Notes: generated by a model not told the origin, from the sequence alone. 64,000 nt of DNA from JABDGZ01 sp964483785 (GCA_964483785.1 CAZACW010000007.1:1-64000), one strand, 5' to 3'; counted from the first letter of the stretch, positions 9,597 to 17,884 are shown. Translations and numbers: made by a program.

Positions 9597-10462
9597 TTTA
9601 AGGCAGCGGCCAGGGCCTGAGGGATTTCGTCGGGAAAGTCGATGACCATGACCCCGGCGTCGCGCAGCATCTGCATCTTGGCTTCGGCGGTGGAATCTCC
9701 GGACGAGATGATGGCGCCGGCATGGCCCATGCGCTTGCCGACCGGCGCAGTGCGCCCGGCGATAAAGGAGACCACGGGTTTGGTGACGTGCTGTTGGATG
9801 AACTCCGCGGCCAATTGCTCGTCCCCGCCGCCGATTTCGCCGACCATGACAATGGCGCGGGTGCCGGGATCTTCCTGAAACATTTTTAGGGCATCTGTAA
9901 ACCGGGTGCCGATAATGGGGTCACCGCCCAGCCCCACACAGCTGGACTGGCCCATATCATGGGCCGAGAGATTAAAGACCACCTCGTAAGTGAGGGTGCC
10001 GGAGCGGGAGATGACGCCGATATCGCCGGGTTTATGGATATGCCCTGGCATAATGCCCACCTTGGACTTGCCCGGAGAGATCAGCCCCGGGCAATTGGGC
10101 CCGATCAGGCGGCAGGGGCTGTCCTTCAAAGCTTTTTTGACTTCCACCATGTCCAAAACCGGAATGCCCTCGGTGATGCAGACGATCAAGGGAATGCCGC
10201 TGGCAATGTCCTCCAGCATGGCGTCCTTGGCGAATTTGGCCGGGACATAGATCACCGCGGTGTTACAGCCTGTCTTGTCCCTGGCTTCCTTGACTGTATT
10301 AAAGACCGGGATCCCCTCGACATTCTGCCCGCCTTTGCCGGGCGTCACTCCACCTGCGACCTTGGTGCCGTACTCCTTCATCTGCTTGGCATGGAAGGAG
10401 CCGTCGCGGCCGGTAATGCCCTGGACAATCACCTTGGTGTTTAAATCGATTAAGATAGACAT
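9593..10462 (-). CDS. sucD: Succinyl-CoA synthetase (ADP-forming) subunit alpha
   Basis: 289 aa, the full family length. It makes the TCA-cycle enzyme interconverting succinyl-CoA and succinate with substrate-level phosphorylation, in the cytoplasm with SucC. The CoA-binding Rossmann region starts at VQGITGRDG (13-21); GPNCPG (121-126) and the phospho-histidine loop GKRMGHAGAI (His247) are intact. It starts 1 nt after the sucC stop and its stop overlaps the mrp start, giving a sucC-sucD-mrp operon. Because sucD is intact, the frameshift seen in sucC needs explaining. Confidence 0.97.
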   Translation of the reverse strand: MSILIDLNTKVIVQGITGRDGSFHAKQMKEYGTKVAGGVTPGKGGQNVEGIPVFNTVKEARDKTGCNTAVIYVPAKFAKDAMLEDIASGIPLIVCITEGIPVLDMVEVKKALKDSPCRLIGPNCPGLISPGKSKVGIMPGHIHKPGDIGVISRSGTLTYEVVFNLSAHDMGQSSCVGLGGDPIIGTRFTDALKMFQEDPGTRAIVMVGEIGGGDEQLAAEFIQQHVTKPVVSFIAGRTAPVGKRMGHAGAIISSGDSTAEAKMQMLRDAGVMVIDFPDEIPQALAAALK

Positions 10463-10463
10463 G

Positions 10464-11593
10464 TTATTTCGCGTCCTTCACAGCTTCGGTGACCGCCTGC
10501 CTCATCGAAGAAAAGATCGTTAAGCCGGCCTGGGTCAAAATGACCTTGGCCTCTTTTTCATTGGTGCCGGTCAAGCGGATGATCAAAGGCACCGGGATCT
10601 GGATCTGCTTTAAGGCCGTGACAATCCCGTTGGCGATATCATCACAGCGGGTGATGCCGCCGAAAATATTGATGAGGATGACCTTGATGTCCTTGTTGCG
10701 CAAAATGATCTTAAGGGCATTCAAGACCTTTTCCGGGTTCGAGGAGCCGCCCACGTCCAAAAAATTGGCCGGCCTGCCGCCCAAAAGATTGACCGCGTCC
10801 ATGGTGCCCATGGCCAGGCCCGCGCCGTTGACGATACAGCCCACATTGCCTTCCAGCTTCACAAAGCTTAAGCCCTTTTGCTTGGCCTCCAGCTCGTCGG
10901 CATCCTCGTATTTCATGTCCCTTAAGGCGGCCAGCTCCGGATGGCGGTCCAGGCCGTTGTCATCGATGATCACCTTGGCGTCCGCGGCAATGAGATTGCC
11001 TTCGCCGTTGATGACAAAGGGATTGATCTCAGCCAGGGAACAGTCTTTCTCGAAAAATAGTTTCAGCAGTTTCTGCAGAATGGAGGTGGCGCTTTTTTGC
11101 AGGCGCGCATCGGGGAATAATTGGGCCACAATCGGCGCCCAGCGCGCCTCATCCAGGTTTTCCCGGCCCTGCATGTAAAACTTGATGATTTCTCCGGATG
11201 GGTCTTGGCGGTTTCCTCGATTTCCACCCCGCCCTCGGCCGAGGCGATCACCACCACATCGCCCTTGATATTGTCAATGGTGACCGCCAGATAGTATTCC
11301 TTGCGGATATCAATGGCCCGCGCGACCAGTAAGCGGTCAACGGCATAGCCCTTGATGTTGAGATTTTTGATGCGGTTGAATTCCAGGACAAGCTCTTTAT
11401 CGTTGCCCACCACCTTGACCCCGCCGGCCTTGCCGCGGCCGCCGACTAAGACCTGGGCCTTGATCACCACCGGATACCCGGTTTTCTGGGCAATGGCCAC
11501 GGCTTCCTGCGGCGTTTGGGCCACATCTCCTTTTGCGATGGGGATATCGTAAGCGGCGAATAAATTCCTGGCTTGGTATTCGTGGATCTTCAT
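10464..11593 (-). pseudogene. sucC: Succinyl-CoA synthetase subunit beta, interrupted by a single-base frameshift
   Basis: The N-terminal part (11593 down to about 11190; starts MKIHEYQARNLF, with GGRGKAGGV and RKEYYLA) and the C-terminal part (about 11180 down to 10464; ENLDEARWAPIV, EINPFV, GNVGCIVNGAGLAMGTMD, NIFGGITRCD) are in different frames. Together they make about 376 residues, close to the usual 388. The break falls in a short A-run on the coding strand (plus 11189-11191): one more A restores HPEKIIKFYMQGRENL. The homology is otherwise uninterrupted, so either a recent mutation or, quite possibly, an assembly or base-calling error in a homopolymer. If real, the enzyme would be lost unless frameshifting occurs. 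First gene of sucC-sucD-mrp. Confidence 0.9.
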
Positions 11594-11678
11594 ACGCTTA
11601 AGTACTGAGAACTCCTGATGGTCATAAATGTCTGAATATTATCACAATTTTAAACAAATGCGCCATAAAAATCTATTA

Positions 11679-11744
11679 TAATAGGGGACAGCGCCCTATT
11701 TTTCAGCTTAGGGTAAAATAAAAATAGGGCGCTGTCCCCTATTA
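11679..11744. repeat. REP-like long hairpin, copy 1 (ends at a start codon)
   Basis: Perfect 25-bp arms (11679-11703 and 11720-11744) around a 16-nt loop; the core is AGGGGACAGCGCCCT. The last base of the right arm is the A of the ATG of the following gene (11744). Same family as 33761-33814 and 57526-57593. A TATAAT at 11677-11682 overlaps the left edge, so a plus-strand transcript would carry the hairpin in its leader. Confidence 0.93.
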
Positions 11745-13402
11745 TGAATGCCTTTCTTGATTATATCGCCACCAAACGATGGCCAGGTATTGTCCTTATT
11801 ATCCTCTTCGGCGTCATCGCTTATCACAATTGCCTGCCCAATGAGATGTTCTGGGACGATGACGATTTCATCAACAATAACCGCTATATCCGCGATTTTC
11901 ATGATTGGCCATTATGGTTTAGCCAGAACCTGGTGGCCGGCAGTTTTTTAGTCAGCAATTATTGGCGGCCGCTGTTATTGGCCATTTTTTCCGTGGAATG
12001 GCATCTTTGGCAGCGCTGGGTGTACGGCTGGCACGCGGTCACAGTCAGCTTCCATATCCTGGCAGCCCTGGCCCTTTATGCTTTGATCCACCGGCTTTTT
12101 AGCAGGCGCCTGCTGGCCCTTTTATGCGCCCTGATTTTTGTAGTGCACCCCGTACACAACGAAGCGGTCTGCTATGTCAACAGCATGGGTGATTCCCTGG
12201 CGAGCTTCCTTCTATTATCCAGCCTCGTCTGCTTTACCCGTTTCCGGCAATCCCAACAGCCGGCCTGGGCTTCCCGCGCATACTGGGCGGCCCTGCTTTT
12301 GTACCCTTTAAGTATGCTTTCCAAGGAAACCGGCTTTGTGCTGGCCGGCCTGCTTCCCCTGACCGATTTTCTCCTGCTTTCCAAGGACAAAAATTTTTGG
12401 CGCCGCGCCGGGCAAACCGCGGCCGCGGTCTGGCCCTTTCTTGTCCTTGCGGTCATTTACATTATCCTGCGCGGCACGGTGCTGAATTTTAACAACAGCT
12501 TTAATTTCTACAACGCCCACAATGATTTCACCAATCACCCCAGCATCCGGGTGATGACCTTTTTCAAGGCCATGACGCAGTATGCGGGCTTTTTGTTTGT
12601 CCCCTATCAATTGCGGGTGGAACGCAATATGCCCTGGGCCCAATCCCTGTTGGAATGGGATGTGCTTTGGGGCGGCTTGATCGTCGGGGCCATGCTTTGG
12701 GCCGCATTCAAATATTGGAGGACCAAGCCCTGGCTTGCCTTTGGCGTAGGATGGTTTTTTATCGCTATTGCCCCGGCTTCGAACGTTTTGGTGCCCATCA
12801 ATGCCGTGATCTACGAGCATTTTCTGTACATGCCCATGATCGGCGTCACCCTGATCGCGGTTTATGCTGGACTGGACTGGGCCCAAAAACGCCAACGCAC
12901 TGCGACGCTGGTCAAGGTCCTGGCCGTGATCCTGGTCCTTTTTTGCGCCATCAATATCCACCGCAATTTAGACTGGCGCACCTCCATCGGCTTTTACGAA
13001 CAGCTGATCACCTATCAGCCCAATGATTACAGGGTCATCAATAATTTAGGGATGGAATACGCGAATAAAGGCATTCATGACAAGGCCCTGGCCACGTATT
13101 TGAAGGCCATTGCCCTGGACCCTCAAAACCCCGTGGCCTATCATAATATCGCCGGCACCTACCGCGACACCGGCCACATTGACCTGGCCCTGCAGAATTT
13201 TCAAAAGGCCATTGAGCTTAATCACAACTTTATTTTTTCCTACCGTTCCCTGGCGGATATTTACTGGAGGCTGGGGCAATGGGAGAACTGCCGGCGCTGT
13301 TTGCTGGCGATTTTGAGTTTCGACCCCACGGATGCCAATGTCCGTCAGGTCCTGCAGGAAGTGGAACAGAGATTAAAACCATCACAACCCCCGGGGTTGT
13401 GA
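11744..13402 (+). CDS. TMTC-like integral membrane glycosyltransferase (GT-C type) with C-terminal TPRs
   Basis: 552 aa. Residues about 15-420 hold around ten hydrophobic segments; an early acidic loop WDDDDF and the motifs SNYWRPL and HPVHNEAVCYVNSMGDSLAS resemble TMTC/ArnT-type lipid-linked sugar transferases. Residues about 430-545 contain three to four tetratricopeptide repeats (NNLGMEYANKGIHDKALATY is the first). Substrate unknown. One of few plus-strand genes on the left arm. Both ends lie in mobile palindromes: the ATG is the last base of a REP-like hairpin with no ribosome site visible, and the final codons KPSQPPGL plus the TGA stop are encoded by a PAL27 copy. The native termini may therefore have been replaced. 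Confidence 0.8.
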   Translation: MNAFLDYIATKRWPGIVLIILFGVIAYHNCLPNEMFWDDDDFINNNRYIRDFHDWPLWFSQNLVAGSFLVSNYWRPLLLAIFSVEWHLWQRWVYGWHAVTVSFHILAALALYALIHRLFSRRLLALLCALIFVVHPVHNEAVCYVNSMGDSLASFLLLSSLVCFTRFRQSQQPAWASRAYWAALLLYPLSMLSKETGFVLAGLLPLTDFLLLSKDKNFWRRAGQTAAAVWPFLVLAVIYIILRGTVLNFNNSFNFYNAHNDFTNHPSIRVMTFFKAMTQYAGFLFVPYQLRVERNMPWAQSLLEWDVLWGGLIVGAMLWAAFKYWRTKPWLAFGVGWFFIAIAPASNVLVPINAVIYEHFLYMPMIGVTLIAVYAGLDWAQKRQRTATLVKVLAVILVLFCAINIHRNLDWRTSIGFYEQLITYQPNDYRVINNLGMEYANKGIHDKALATYLKAIALDPQNPVAYHNIAGTYRDTGHIDLALQNFQKAIELNHNFIFSYRSLADIYWRLGQWENCRRCLLAILSFDPTDANVRQVLQEVEQRLKPSQPPGL

Positions 13403-13406
13403 TGGT
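13378..13406. repeat. PAL27 palindrome, copy 2 (contains a stop codon)
   Basis: Perfect copy (core 13379-13405). It encodes the last residues PSQPPGL of the TMTC-like protein and its TGA. The convergent minus-strand gene ends at 13407, so the element is the whole junction between two converging genes. Confidence 0.95.
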
Positions 13407-14186
13407 CTAAATTAAGATTTGTTTAAAAAATTTCTGCATTTCATCCCACGAGGCCTTGTCCGCGTCTGCGTTATACAAGGCGCCGGGCGGGTCAATGCCC
13501 TTATTGTCCGGGTTGGTAAAGCCGTGCATGGCGCCGGGGTATTTGATCAGGCGGTAATCGACCTTGGCTGTCTTCATCTCTTCTTCAAAGGCCGCCACTT
13601 CCTCAGGCTTGACATAGGGGTCTGCATCACCGTGCAGGACCAGGACCTTGGTCTTGATATTTTTAGCATCCTGCGGGGTCGGGGTGCTTAAGCCCCCGTG
13701 AAAACTGACAATGCCCTTAATATCCGCGCCGCTGCGGGCCAATTCCAAAACAGCGGTACCGCCGAAACAATAGCCGATGGCCGCCAGCTTGGATGGGTCC
13801 ACGTTGGCTTGTGATTTGAGGGCATCCAACCCGGCATTGACGCGCGCCCTGAAAAGCGCCCGGTCGCCCTTGTATTTCCCCGCGGCGGCACCCGCCTCTG
13901 CCGTGGTTTGCGGTTGGGCCCCTTTGCCGTAAATGTCCGCGGCAAAGGCCACGTAGCCCAGTTGTGCCAGCATATCTGCCCGCCGTTTGGCATAGGCATT
14001 AAGCCCTTTCCATTCATGCACCACCAGAACTCCTGGGCGCTGGCCGCTCAAAGCATTATCATAAGCCAGATAGCCTTCTAAAACCGTATCGCCCTGCTTA
14101 TAGTCCACAAGCCGGGTCGTTAAGGCGGCCCAGGATGTTGCGGCCGCGCCTGTCAAAGCCATTAAAAAAACCAAAAGTAAACGCAT
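13407..14186 (-). CDS. Secreted dienelactone-hydrolase-family protein
   Basis: 259 aa alpha/beta hydrolase. An N-terminal signal peptide (about 1-20, LLLVFLMALTGAAATSWAA) predicts export to the periplasm. The catalytic triad of the DLH family is visible: Cys140 in GYCFGG, Asp187 in HGDADP and His221 in GAMHGF; VHEWKGLN (56-63) matches the family oxyanion region. Length is normal. The substrate is not evident; DLH homologues act on lactones and esters. Ribosome site AAGGGGAA lies 6 nt before the ATG. It converges with the TMTC-like gene. A PAL27 copy lies upstream. Confidence 0.9.
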   Translation of the reverse strand: MRLLLVFLMALTGAAATSWAALTTRLVDYKQGDTVLEGYLAYDNALSGQRPGVLVVHEWKGLNAYAKRRADMLAQLGYVAFAADIYGKGAQPQTTAEAGAAAGKYKGDRALFRARVNAGLDALKSQANVDPSKLAAIGYCFGGTAVLELARSGADIKGIVSFHGGLSTPTPQDAKNIKTKVLVLHGDADPYVKPEEVAAFEEEMKTAKVDYRLIKYPGAMHGFTNPDNKGIDPPGALYNADADKASWDEMQKFFKQILI

Positions 14187-14212
14187 CTTAAGTTCCCCTT
14201 TATTTAACGTTC

Positions 14213-14243
14213 GACCATCACAACCCCGGGGGTTGTGATGGTC
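14213..14243. repeat. PAL27 palindrome, copy 3
   Basis: Perfect copy extended to 15-bp arms (GACC...GGTC outside the core 14215-14241). It lies 22 nt after the stop of the minus-strand gene ending at 14266 and upstream of the DLH gene. Confidence 0.95.
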
Positions 14244-14265
14244 TGCTAAACATATCTTTACATGT

Positions 14266-14946
14266 TTAATACGACGTTGTCGAACCGACGTTATTTAATA
14301 CTTTTTCCCCCATCAAAATGGGGTCCACCGGCTTGGCGTCGATTCTAAGCCCGCCGTCGTGCTCGATATGGATGGTGTAAAGATACCCTGGAATAAACAC
14401 AACCCCCGGCGCCTCGATCTGCACGCTTTTGACACCCGCCTTCCTGGCCCTGACCTCATCAAAGGCAAAGCGCCAGAAATCATGCCAGAACCTGTTTTCA
14501 AAACCGCTGGTCTTGCCTGGCACCTTATAGCCGCCCGGCACCTCATCCACCTGGGTGATGGGAAATTCCTGGGTCTTGCTGCCGTCGAGCACAAAGGCCT
14601 TCCAGAACAGGTACACGCTTTTGCCTTTGAACAGATCGCCGGCAGCCACGAATTTGTCCTCGAAGCGCACCACCAGGGACTGAAACTGGATCAATTTTCC
14701 GCTGAAGGTGAAATATTTAGGGGCCAGGGGCTGATTGTCCGTGTCATATTCGACAAACTTGATGGTGGTTTTGTCGCGGCGGCTCGCCTCATCAAAATTC
14801 ACGTCGGTGACTAAGACCTGCGCGGCCCGCGATTCCGCCTGCAGGCGCTGCAGCATCTCTTTGTACACATGCTCGCGCCTAAGATGCCAGACCAGCCAAA
14901 AACCGGCCAGGACCAGGAAAAAAACGATGATGAGCGTCCTGTTCAT
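14266..14946 (-). CDS. Conserved hypothetical protein with N-terminal membrane anchor
   Basis: 226 aa, not recognised. One hydrophobic segment (residues about 4-20, LIIVFFLVLAGFWLVWH) is followed by a coiled-coil-like stretch (24-45) and a soluble, probably beta-rich domain that would face the periplasm. There are no cysteines in the soluble part and no catalytic motif stands out. It is divergent from dedA, with about 60 nt between their starts, so the two could share regulation. Downstream are a PAL27 copy and the DLH gene. Real as a gene (full-length, conserved-looking, ordinary codon use); function unknown. Confidence 0.75.
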   Translation of the reverse strand: MNRTLIIVFFLVLAGFWLVWHLRREHVYKEMLQRLQAESRAAQVLVTDVNFDEASRRDKTTIKFVEYDTDNQPLAPKYFTFSGKLIQFQSLVVRFEDKFVAAGDLFKGKSVYLFWKAFVLDGSKTQEFPITQVDEVPGGYKVPGKTSGFENRFWHDFWRFAFDEVRARKAGVKSVQIEAPGVVFIPGYLYTIHIEHDGGLRIDAKPVDPILMGEKVLNNVGSTTSY

Positions 14947-15007
14947 GGGCTTATTCTACTTGAAAATTCTATTGGCGTATCTTGTTTTTTTCGTTATCAT
15001 TGGCTTT

Positions 15008-15637
15008 ATGGAATTTGTACATCATGTGATCGGCTTTTTTGTGCATCTGGACCAGCACATGGCCTATATCAGTTCCCATTACGGCAACTGGGCCTACCTG
15101 ATCATCTTTGCCATCATTTTTTGCGAAACCGGCCTGGTCGTGACCCCTTTTCTGCCCGGGGACTCCCTGCTCTTTGTCCTGGGCGCCATGGCCGCGGTCG
15201 GGGACATGCACCTGGCGCTTTTGATCCTGCTCTTGTCCGCCGCCGCCGTCGGCGGCAATTTGGTCAATTACACCGTCGGTGTTTTCCTGTCTGAAAAGGT
15301 GGTCCATAAGCAGGCCATCCCCTTTGTCAAGCAGGCCTATATTGAGCGCACCCATGCCTATTTTGAAAAATACGGGGCCAAGACCATTATCATCACGCGC
15401 TTTGTCCCTATCCTGCGCACCTTTGCGCCGTTTATGGCCGGGGTAGGGAACATGTCTTTCGGTAAATTCTTTCTTTATAATGCCGTGGGCGGCGTGGGCT
15501 GGGTCCTGGTGGGTGTATTAAGCGGATTTTTCTTCGGCAATCTGCCTTTTGTGCGGGACCATTTTTCGCTGGTGGTGCTGGCGATCGTGTTTATCTCCCT
15601 CATCCCCGCGGTCGTGGAATATATCAAGGCCCGTTAA
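15008..15637 (+). CDS. DedA-family integral membrane protein
   Basis: 209 aa from the ATG at 15008. DedA proteins are polytopic inner-membrane transporters or flippases, with some members moving undecaprenyl phosphate or other lipids. Family motifs: the pair E...FLPGDSLLF (ETGLVVTPFLPGDSLLF), GGNLVNYTVG, and RFVPILRTFAPFMAGVG, the second half-repeat with the conserved basic residue. The ORF extends upstream in frame to 14735, but that part is antisense to the neighbouring gene and the usual N-terminus (HLDQHMAYISSHYGNWAYL) fits the 15008 start. No strong ribosome site is seen. Its stop overlaps that of the converging Spy-like gene by 4 nt. Confidence 0.93.
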   Translation: MEFVHHVIGFFVHLDQHMAYISSHYGNWAYLIIFAIIFCETGLVVTPFLPGDSLLFVLGAMAAVGDMHLALLILLLSAAAVGGNLVNYTVGVFLSEKVVHKQAIPFVKQAYIERTHAYFEKYGAKTIIITRFVPILRTFAPFMAGVGNMSFGKFFLYNAVGGVGWVLVGVLSGFFFGNLPFVRDHFSLVVLAIVFISLIPAVVEYIKAR

Positions 15638-16071
15638 TCGCGGTCTGGCCGGTGTTTCCCCATCAAGGTCACAAATTTCGCAAACTGCGCGGGCGTTAGA
15701 ATCGACCTGACGCCTAAGATGCCGTCTAACTTATTGTCCTCCATCTGGGACTGCAGGGCCTTGATCTGGCCATGAATGGCCATGACCTTAGGCATATCCA
15801 GCTGGGGTTTCATCAACTCCGCCTTCATTGATTCCCTGTCCTGCTTCATTTCCTGACGGATCACGTCCATTTTCCCGTGGTGCTTTTCCTTGTTGGCATC
15901 CAGCTGTTTCCTCTGCTCGTCGGTCAGGTCCAGCTGTTTGAAGACAGCTTCGATATGCTGTTTGAAATGCTCCTTCTCCTGCGGCCCCGGCTCCTGCGCC
16001 AAGCCTAACGACCAGGCGCCAAGCGTGTACAGCGCCAGGCCAAAGACCATGACTTGTTTGATTTTTCTCAT
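15634..16071 (-). CDS. Spy/CpxP-like periplasmic stress protein (LTxxQ family)
   Basis: 145 aa. A signal peptide (about 1-26, ending SLGLAQ) is followed by a highly charged, helical mature protein. Two LTxxQ-type motifs are visible: LDLTDEQR near residue 50 and ILTPAQF near residue 126, the hallmark of Spy/CpxP chaperones that bind unfolded envelope proteins. It is the third gene of ECF sigma - anti-sigma - Spy, a typical envelope-stress cassette in which the sensor or effector is co-transcribed with its sigma factor. Not distinguishable from CnrX/ZraP-type metal sensors by sequence alone, although no metal-binding His/Cys cluster stands out. Confidence 0.85.
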   Translation of the reverse strand: MRKIKQVMVFGLALYTLGAWSLGLAQEPGPQEKEHFKQHIEAVFKQLDLTDEQRKQLDANKEKHHGKMDVIRQEMKQDRESMKAELMKPQLDMPKVMAIHGQIKALQSQMEDNKLDGILGVRSILTPAQFAKFVTLMGKHRPDRD

Positions 16072-16089
16072 AAGACCAACCCCCTTGAT

Positions 16090-16578
16090 TTATAAAAAAT
16101 AATGCTCAATGGCGGTTTTGCCGTCATTGTTATCATTAAGGGCCAATGGGCCTGTGGGCTCCAGCAGGGAACTTAAATATTCCCCTTGTTCCTTGTCCTT
16201 GGCCTGTTGAAGGCGCATGGTGTTCAAGGTCACGGACCCGGCCAAAAATATCAGGATAAAACTGGCCAAAACCGGGACCAGCCTCGGCCATATCAGCCAT
16301 CCTTTTAGATTTTCGATGAATTCTTCCAAGGGGCCTTCAGCGGCCTGGCCCTGGCGCTCGAGCTTTTCCCTGATATTCTCCCAAAGCTGGGCAGGCACCG
16401 GCTGCTGGGGCAGGCCGGCAAAAGGCAGGACCGCATTGTTCCTGACCTCTTTGTAAAAGGCGCGGCAATCCGCGCAATCCTGCAGATGGGATTCCAGGCC
16501 GCCGCTAAGTTCCTGGCCGGCCTCAGCGTCCATATAATCCGTCAGGATCAGGTCTTTAAATTGGTCACACTTTTTCAT
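16090..16578 (-). CDS. Anti-sigma factor with N-terminal zinc finger (zf-HC2)
   Basis: 162 aa. The N-terminal anti-sigma domain has the ligand pattern HxxxCxxC (His31, Cys35, Cys38, in HLQDCADC). One membrane segment (about 98-118, RLVPVLASFILIFLAGSVTL) leaves a short C-terminal periplasmic tail of about 40 residues. By family knowledge it would hold the ECF sigma factor at the membrane until an envelope signal releases it. Its start overlaps the sigma gene by 14 nt, indicating translational coupling. The Spy-like gene follows after 18 nt. Confidence 0.92.
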   Translation of the reverse strand: MKKCDQFKDLILTDYMDAEAGQELSGGLESHLQDCADCRAFYKEVRNNAVLPFAGLPQQPVPAQLWENIREKLERQGQAAEGPLEEFIENLKGWLIWPRLVPVLASFILIFLAGSVTLNTMRLQQAKDKEQGEYLSSLLEPTGPLALNDNNDGKTAIEHYFL

Positions 16579-17116
16579 AATCCACCTTCCTTAAACTCAG
16601 CAATTTCTCACGGGACCTTTTCAGGCGCGAGCGCACGGTATTGATGTTGATATTCAAGGACCGGGCAATATCTTCATAGCTTAGGCCCTGGATATCGCGC
16701 AAGACCACACAGGCCCTTTGGTCAGGGTTGAGCTCAGCCAGCAGGCTTTCCACCAGCTTGCTGCGATGTTCCGCGTCCATCCGGGCCAGGACCTCGTTGT
16801 CCACCGCGCCCTCGCCGAAAGCCTCTTCAAAAGGGGTGGTTTTGACCCGCGAGGCCTTTTTGGCGAAATTGATTGCGTGATTGGCCGTGATCCTGTAGGC
16901 CCAGGTCTTAAATGAAGACTCAAAACGAAAGGTCTTGAGCTTATGATAGACGGCCATAAAGACCTCCTGGGAGACTTCCAGGGCATCTTCCCTATTATTG
17001 ACGATTCTCAGGGCCACGTTATAAACGAAGCTGCTGCTTTTCTGGTACACCTCTTCAAAAGCCTGCCGGTCGCCCTGGGAGGCCCTGATCAATATGTCCT
17101 TGCCTATGTCTTCCAT
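16565..17116 (-). CDS. ECF RNA polymerase sigma factor (RpoE-like)
   Basis: 183 aa from the ATG at 17116, which has AGAAGG 5 nt upstream; a GTG two codons earlier is less likely. Region 2 (about 22-95) includes EDALEVSQEVFMAVYHKL and SSFKTWAYRITANHAINFAKK; region 4 (about 120-175) includes LNPDQRACVVLRDIQGLSYEDIA and the helix NINTVRSRLKRSREKL. The gene heads the sigma/anti-sigma/Spy operon. A promoter matching the RpoE-type consensus lies directly upstream, suggesting autoregulation. Confidence 0.95.
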   Translation of the reverse strand: MEDIGKDILIRASQGDRQAFEEVYQKSSSFVYNVALRIVNNREDALEVSQEVFMAVYHKLKTFRFESSFKTWAYRITANHAINFAKKASRVKTTPFEEAFGEGAVDNEVLARMDAEHRSKLVESLLAELNPDQRACVVLRDIQGLSYEDIARSLNININTVRSRLKRSREKLLSLRKVDYEKV

Positions 17117-17131
17117 CAGCACCTTCTAACC

Positions 17132-17161
17132 TTTAGACAACAAAAGGGAGCCTAAAGTTCC
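17132..17161 (-). promoter_or_regulatory. ECF/SigmaE-type promoter before the ECF sigma gene
   Basis: On the minus strand: GGAACTT (17161-17155), 16-nt spacer, GTCTAAA (17138-17132). This closely matches the E. coli sigma-E pattern. A start about 6 nt after the -10 would give a leader of only about 10 nt that still includes the AAGG ribosome site. Confidence 0.65.
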
Positions 17162-17165
17162 CTGT

Positions 17166-17543
17166 TCAATCGCCGTCTTCCCGGCTGATCTCCATATGAA
17201 ATTCGTGCAAAAAGCGGTGGATCAGGGGCGCGAAAATGATGGCCAAAACCATGTAAAACACCACCGCGGTCAAGACCGCGTAAACCGTTGTAAAAATTTT
17301 GCCTCCATCCGTGTGCAAGGTATCGGTGAGCCCCAGGCCGGTCATCACCAGCACTGCGTTCATCACTGCATCCACCCAGGAAAAGCCCTCAACGCCATGA
17401 TAAACAACGGCGCCCAGGGCAATGGTGGCAACCAGCATCAAAAGGGCCAGGCCGAAACACCTGGTGACCCTTTGCCAGAACATTTTCTTGGAAATCAGGG
17501 GCTGGCGGTGGTGTTCAAAGATCGTAAAGAATTTTCTGCTCAT
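17166..17543 (-). CDS. Two-TM ion-channel-like membrane protein
   Basis: 125 aa. Two long hydrophobic segments (about 27-48 and 84-106) flank a re-entrant-like loop (57-80) with VMTGLGLTD where a potassium channel would have its filter. The arrangement is TM-pore loop-TM as in half potassium channels (Ion_trans_2), but the TVGYG filter is not conserved, so ion selectivity, or being a channel at all, is uncertain. Its start overlaps the stop of the upstream XRE regulator gene by 4 nt, so they form an operon. It lies between the ECF operon and the accessory zone. Confidence 0.6.
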   Translation of the reverse strand: MSRKFFTIFEHHRQPLISKKMFWQRVTRCFGLALLMLVATIALGAVVYHGVEGFSWVDAVMNAVLVMTGLGLTDTLHTDGGKIFTTVYAVLTAVVFYMVLAIIFAPLIHRFLHEFHMEISREDGD

Positions 17544-17728
17544 CCTTCCTCCTCGCTGTCTTTGAGAAGTTTCTTGATATGGTGCCGCTGGATTTTATTC
17601 GGTACAAATTTTCCCATAAACCACCTGTTGACCGTGACAAAGGTAACCCCAAGGATCCCAGCCAATTTGGTCTGTGATATCTTGTGCTCGAGGCGGTAGT
17701 CTTCCAATTTTTTGATCAATTTACTCAT
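17540..17728 (-). CDS. Small XRE-type helix-turn-helix regulator
   Basis: 62 aa, essentially one HTH domain: KISQTKLAGILGVTFVTVNRWFMGK is the core (residues about 16-40 hold the two DNA-contact helices). The long basic tail KIQRHHIKKLLKDSEEEG completes it. Overlaps the channel-like gene (ATGA). Upstream, 17738-17768 contains repeated TATATCA/ATTTTAT units that could be its operator. Probable local autoregulator. Confidence 0.85.
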   Translation of the reverse strand: MSKLIKKLEDYRLEHKISQTKLAGILGVTFVTVNRWFMGKFVPNKIQRHHIKKLLKDSEEEG

Positions 17729-17737
17729 GATTTTAAC

Positions 17738-17768
17738 ATCATTTTATATCACATTATATCATTTTATA
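17738..17768. promoter_or_regulatory. AT-rich repeated TATATCA motifs upstream of the XRE gene
   Basis: The sequence ATCATTTTATATCA is followed by a second ATTATATCATTTTATA. A very similar stretch (ATATCATTTTATATCATT) lies at 20504-20522 beyond hicA. Candidate operator for the XRE repressor and/or an edge marker of the accessory segment; function inferred only. Confidence 0.35.
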
Positions 17769-17884
17769 AAACAGAATTTTAAAAATTCAATATCTTTTTA
17801 TAGCACAATAGATCTTCTTATATCCTAATTTTGCGTAGTTGGTCAGTCTCGATTATTGTAAGTCCTAAAGCTCAATAATACCAT

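Noticed and set aside
11694..11902. Minus-strand ORF over the REP-like hairpin (11708-11902)
   Set aside because: Antisense to the TMTC-like N-terminus with no homology.
12308..12961. 217-aa minus-strand ORF
   Set aside because: Shadow of the TMTC-like gene; composition follows the antisense of membrane codons.
14735..15007. N-terminal extension of DedA to 300 aa
   Set aside because: The extension is antisense to the neighbouring gene, Arg/Ser/Cys-rich and unlike DedA; the family N-terminus begins at 15008.
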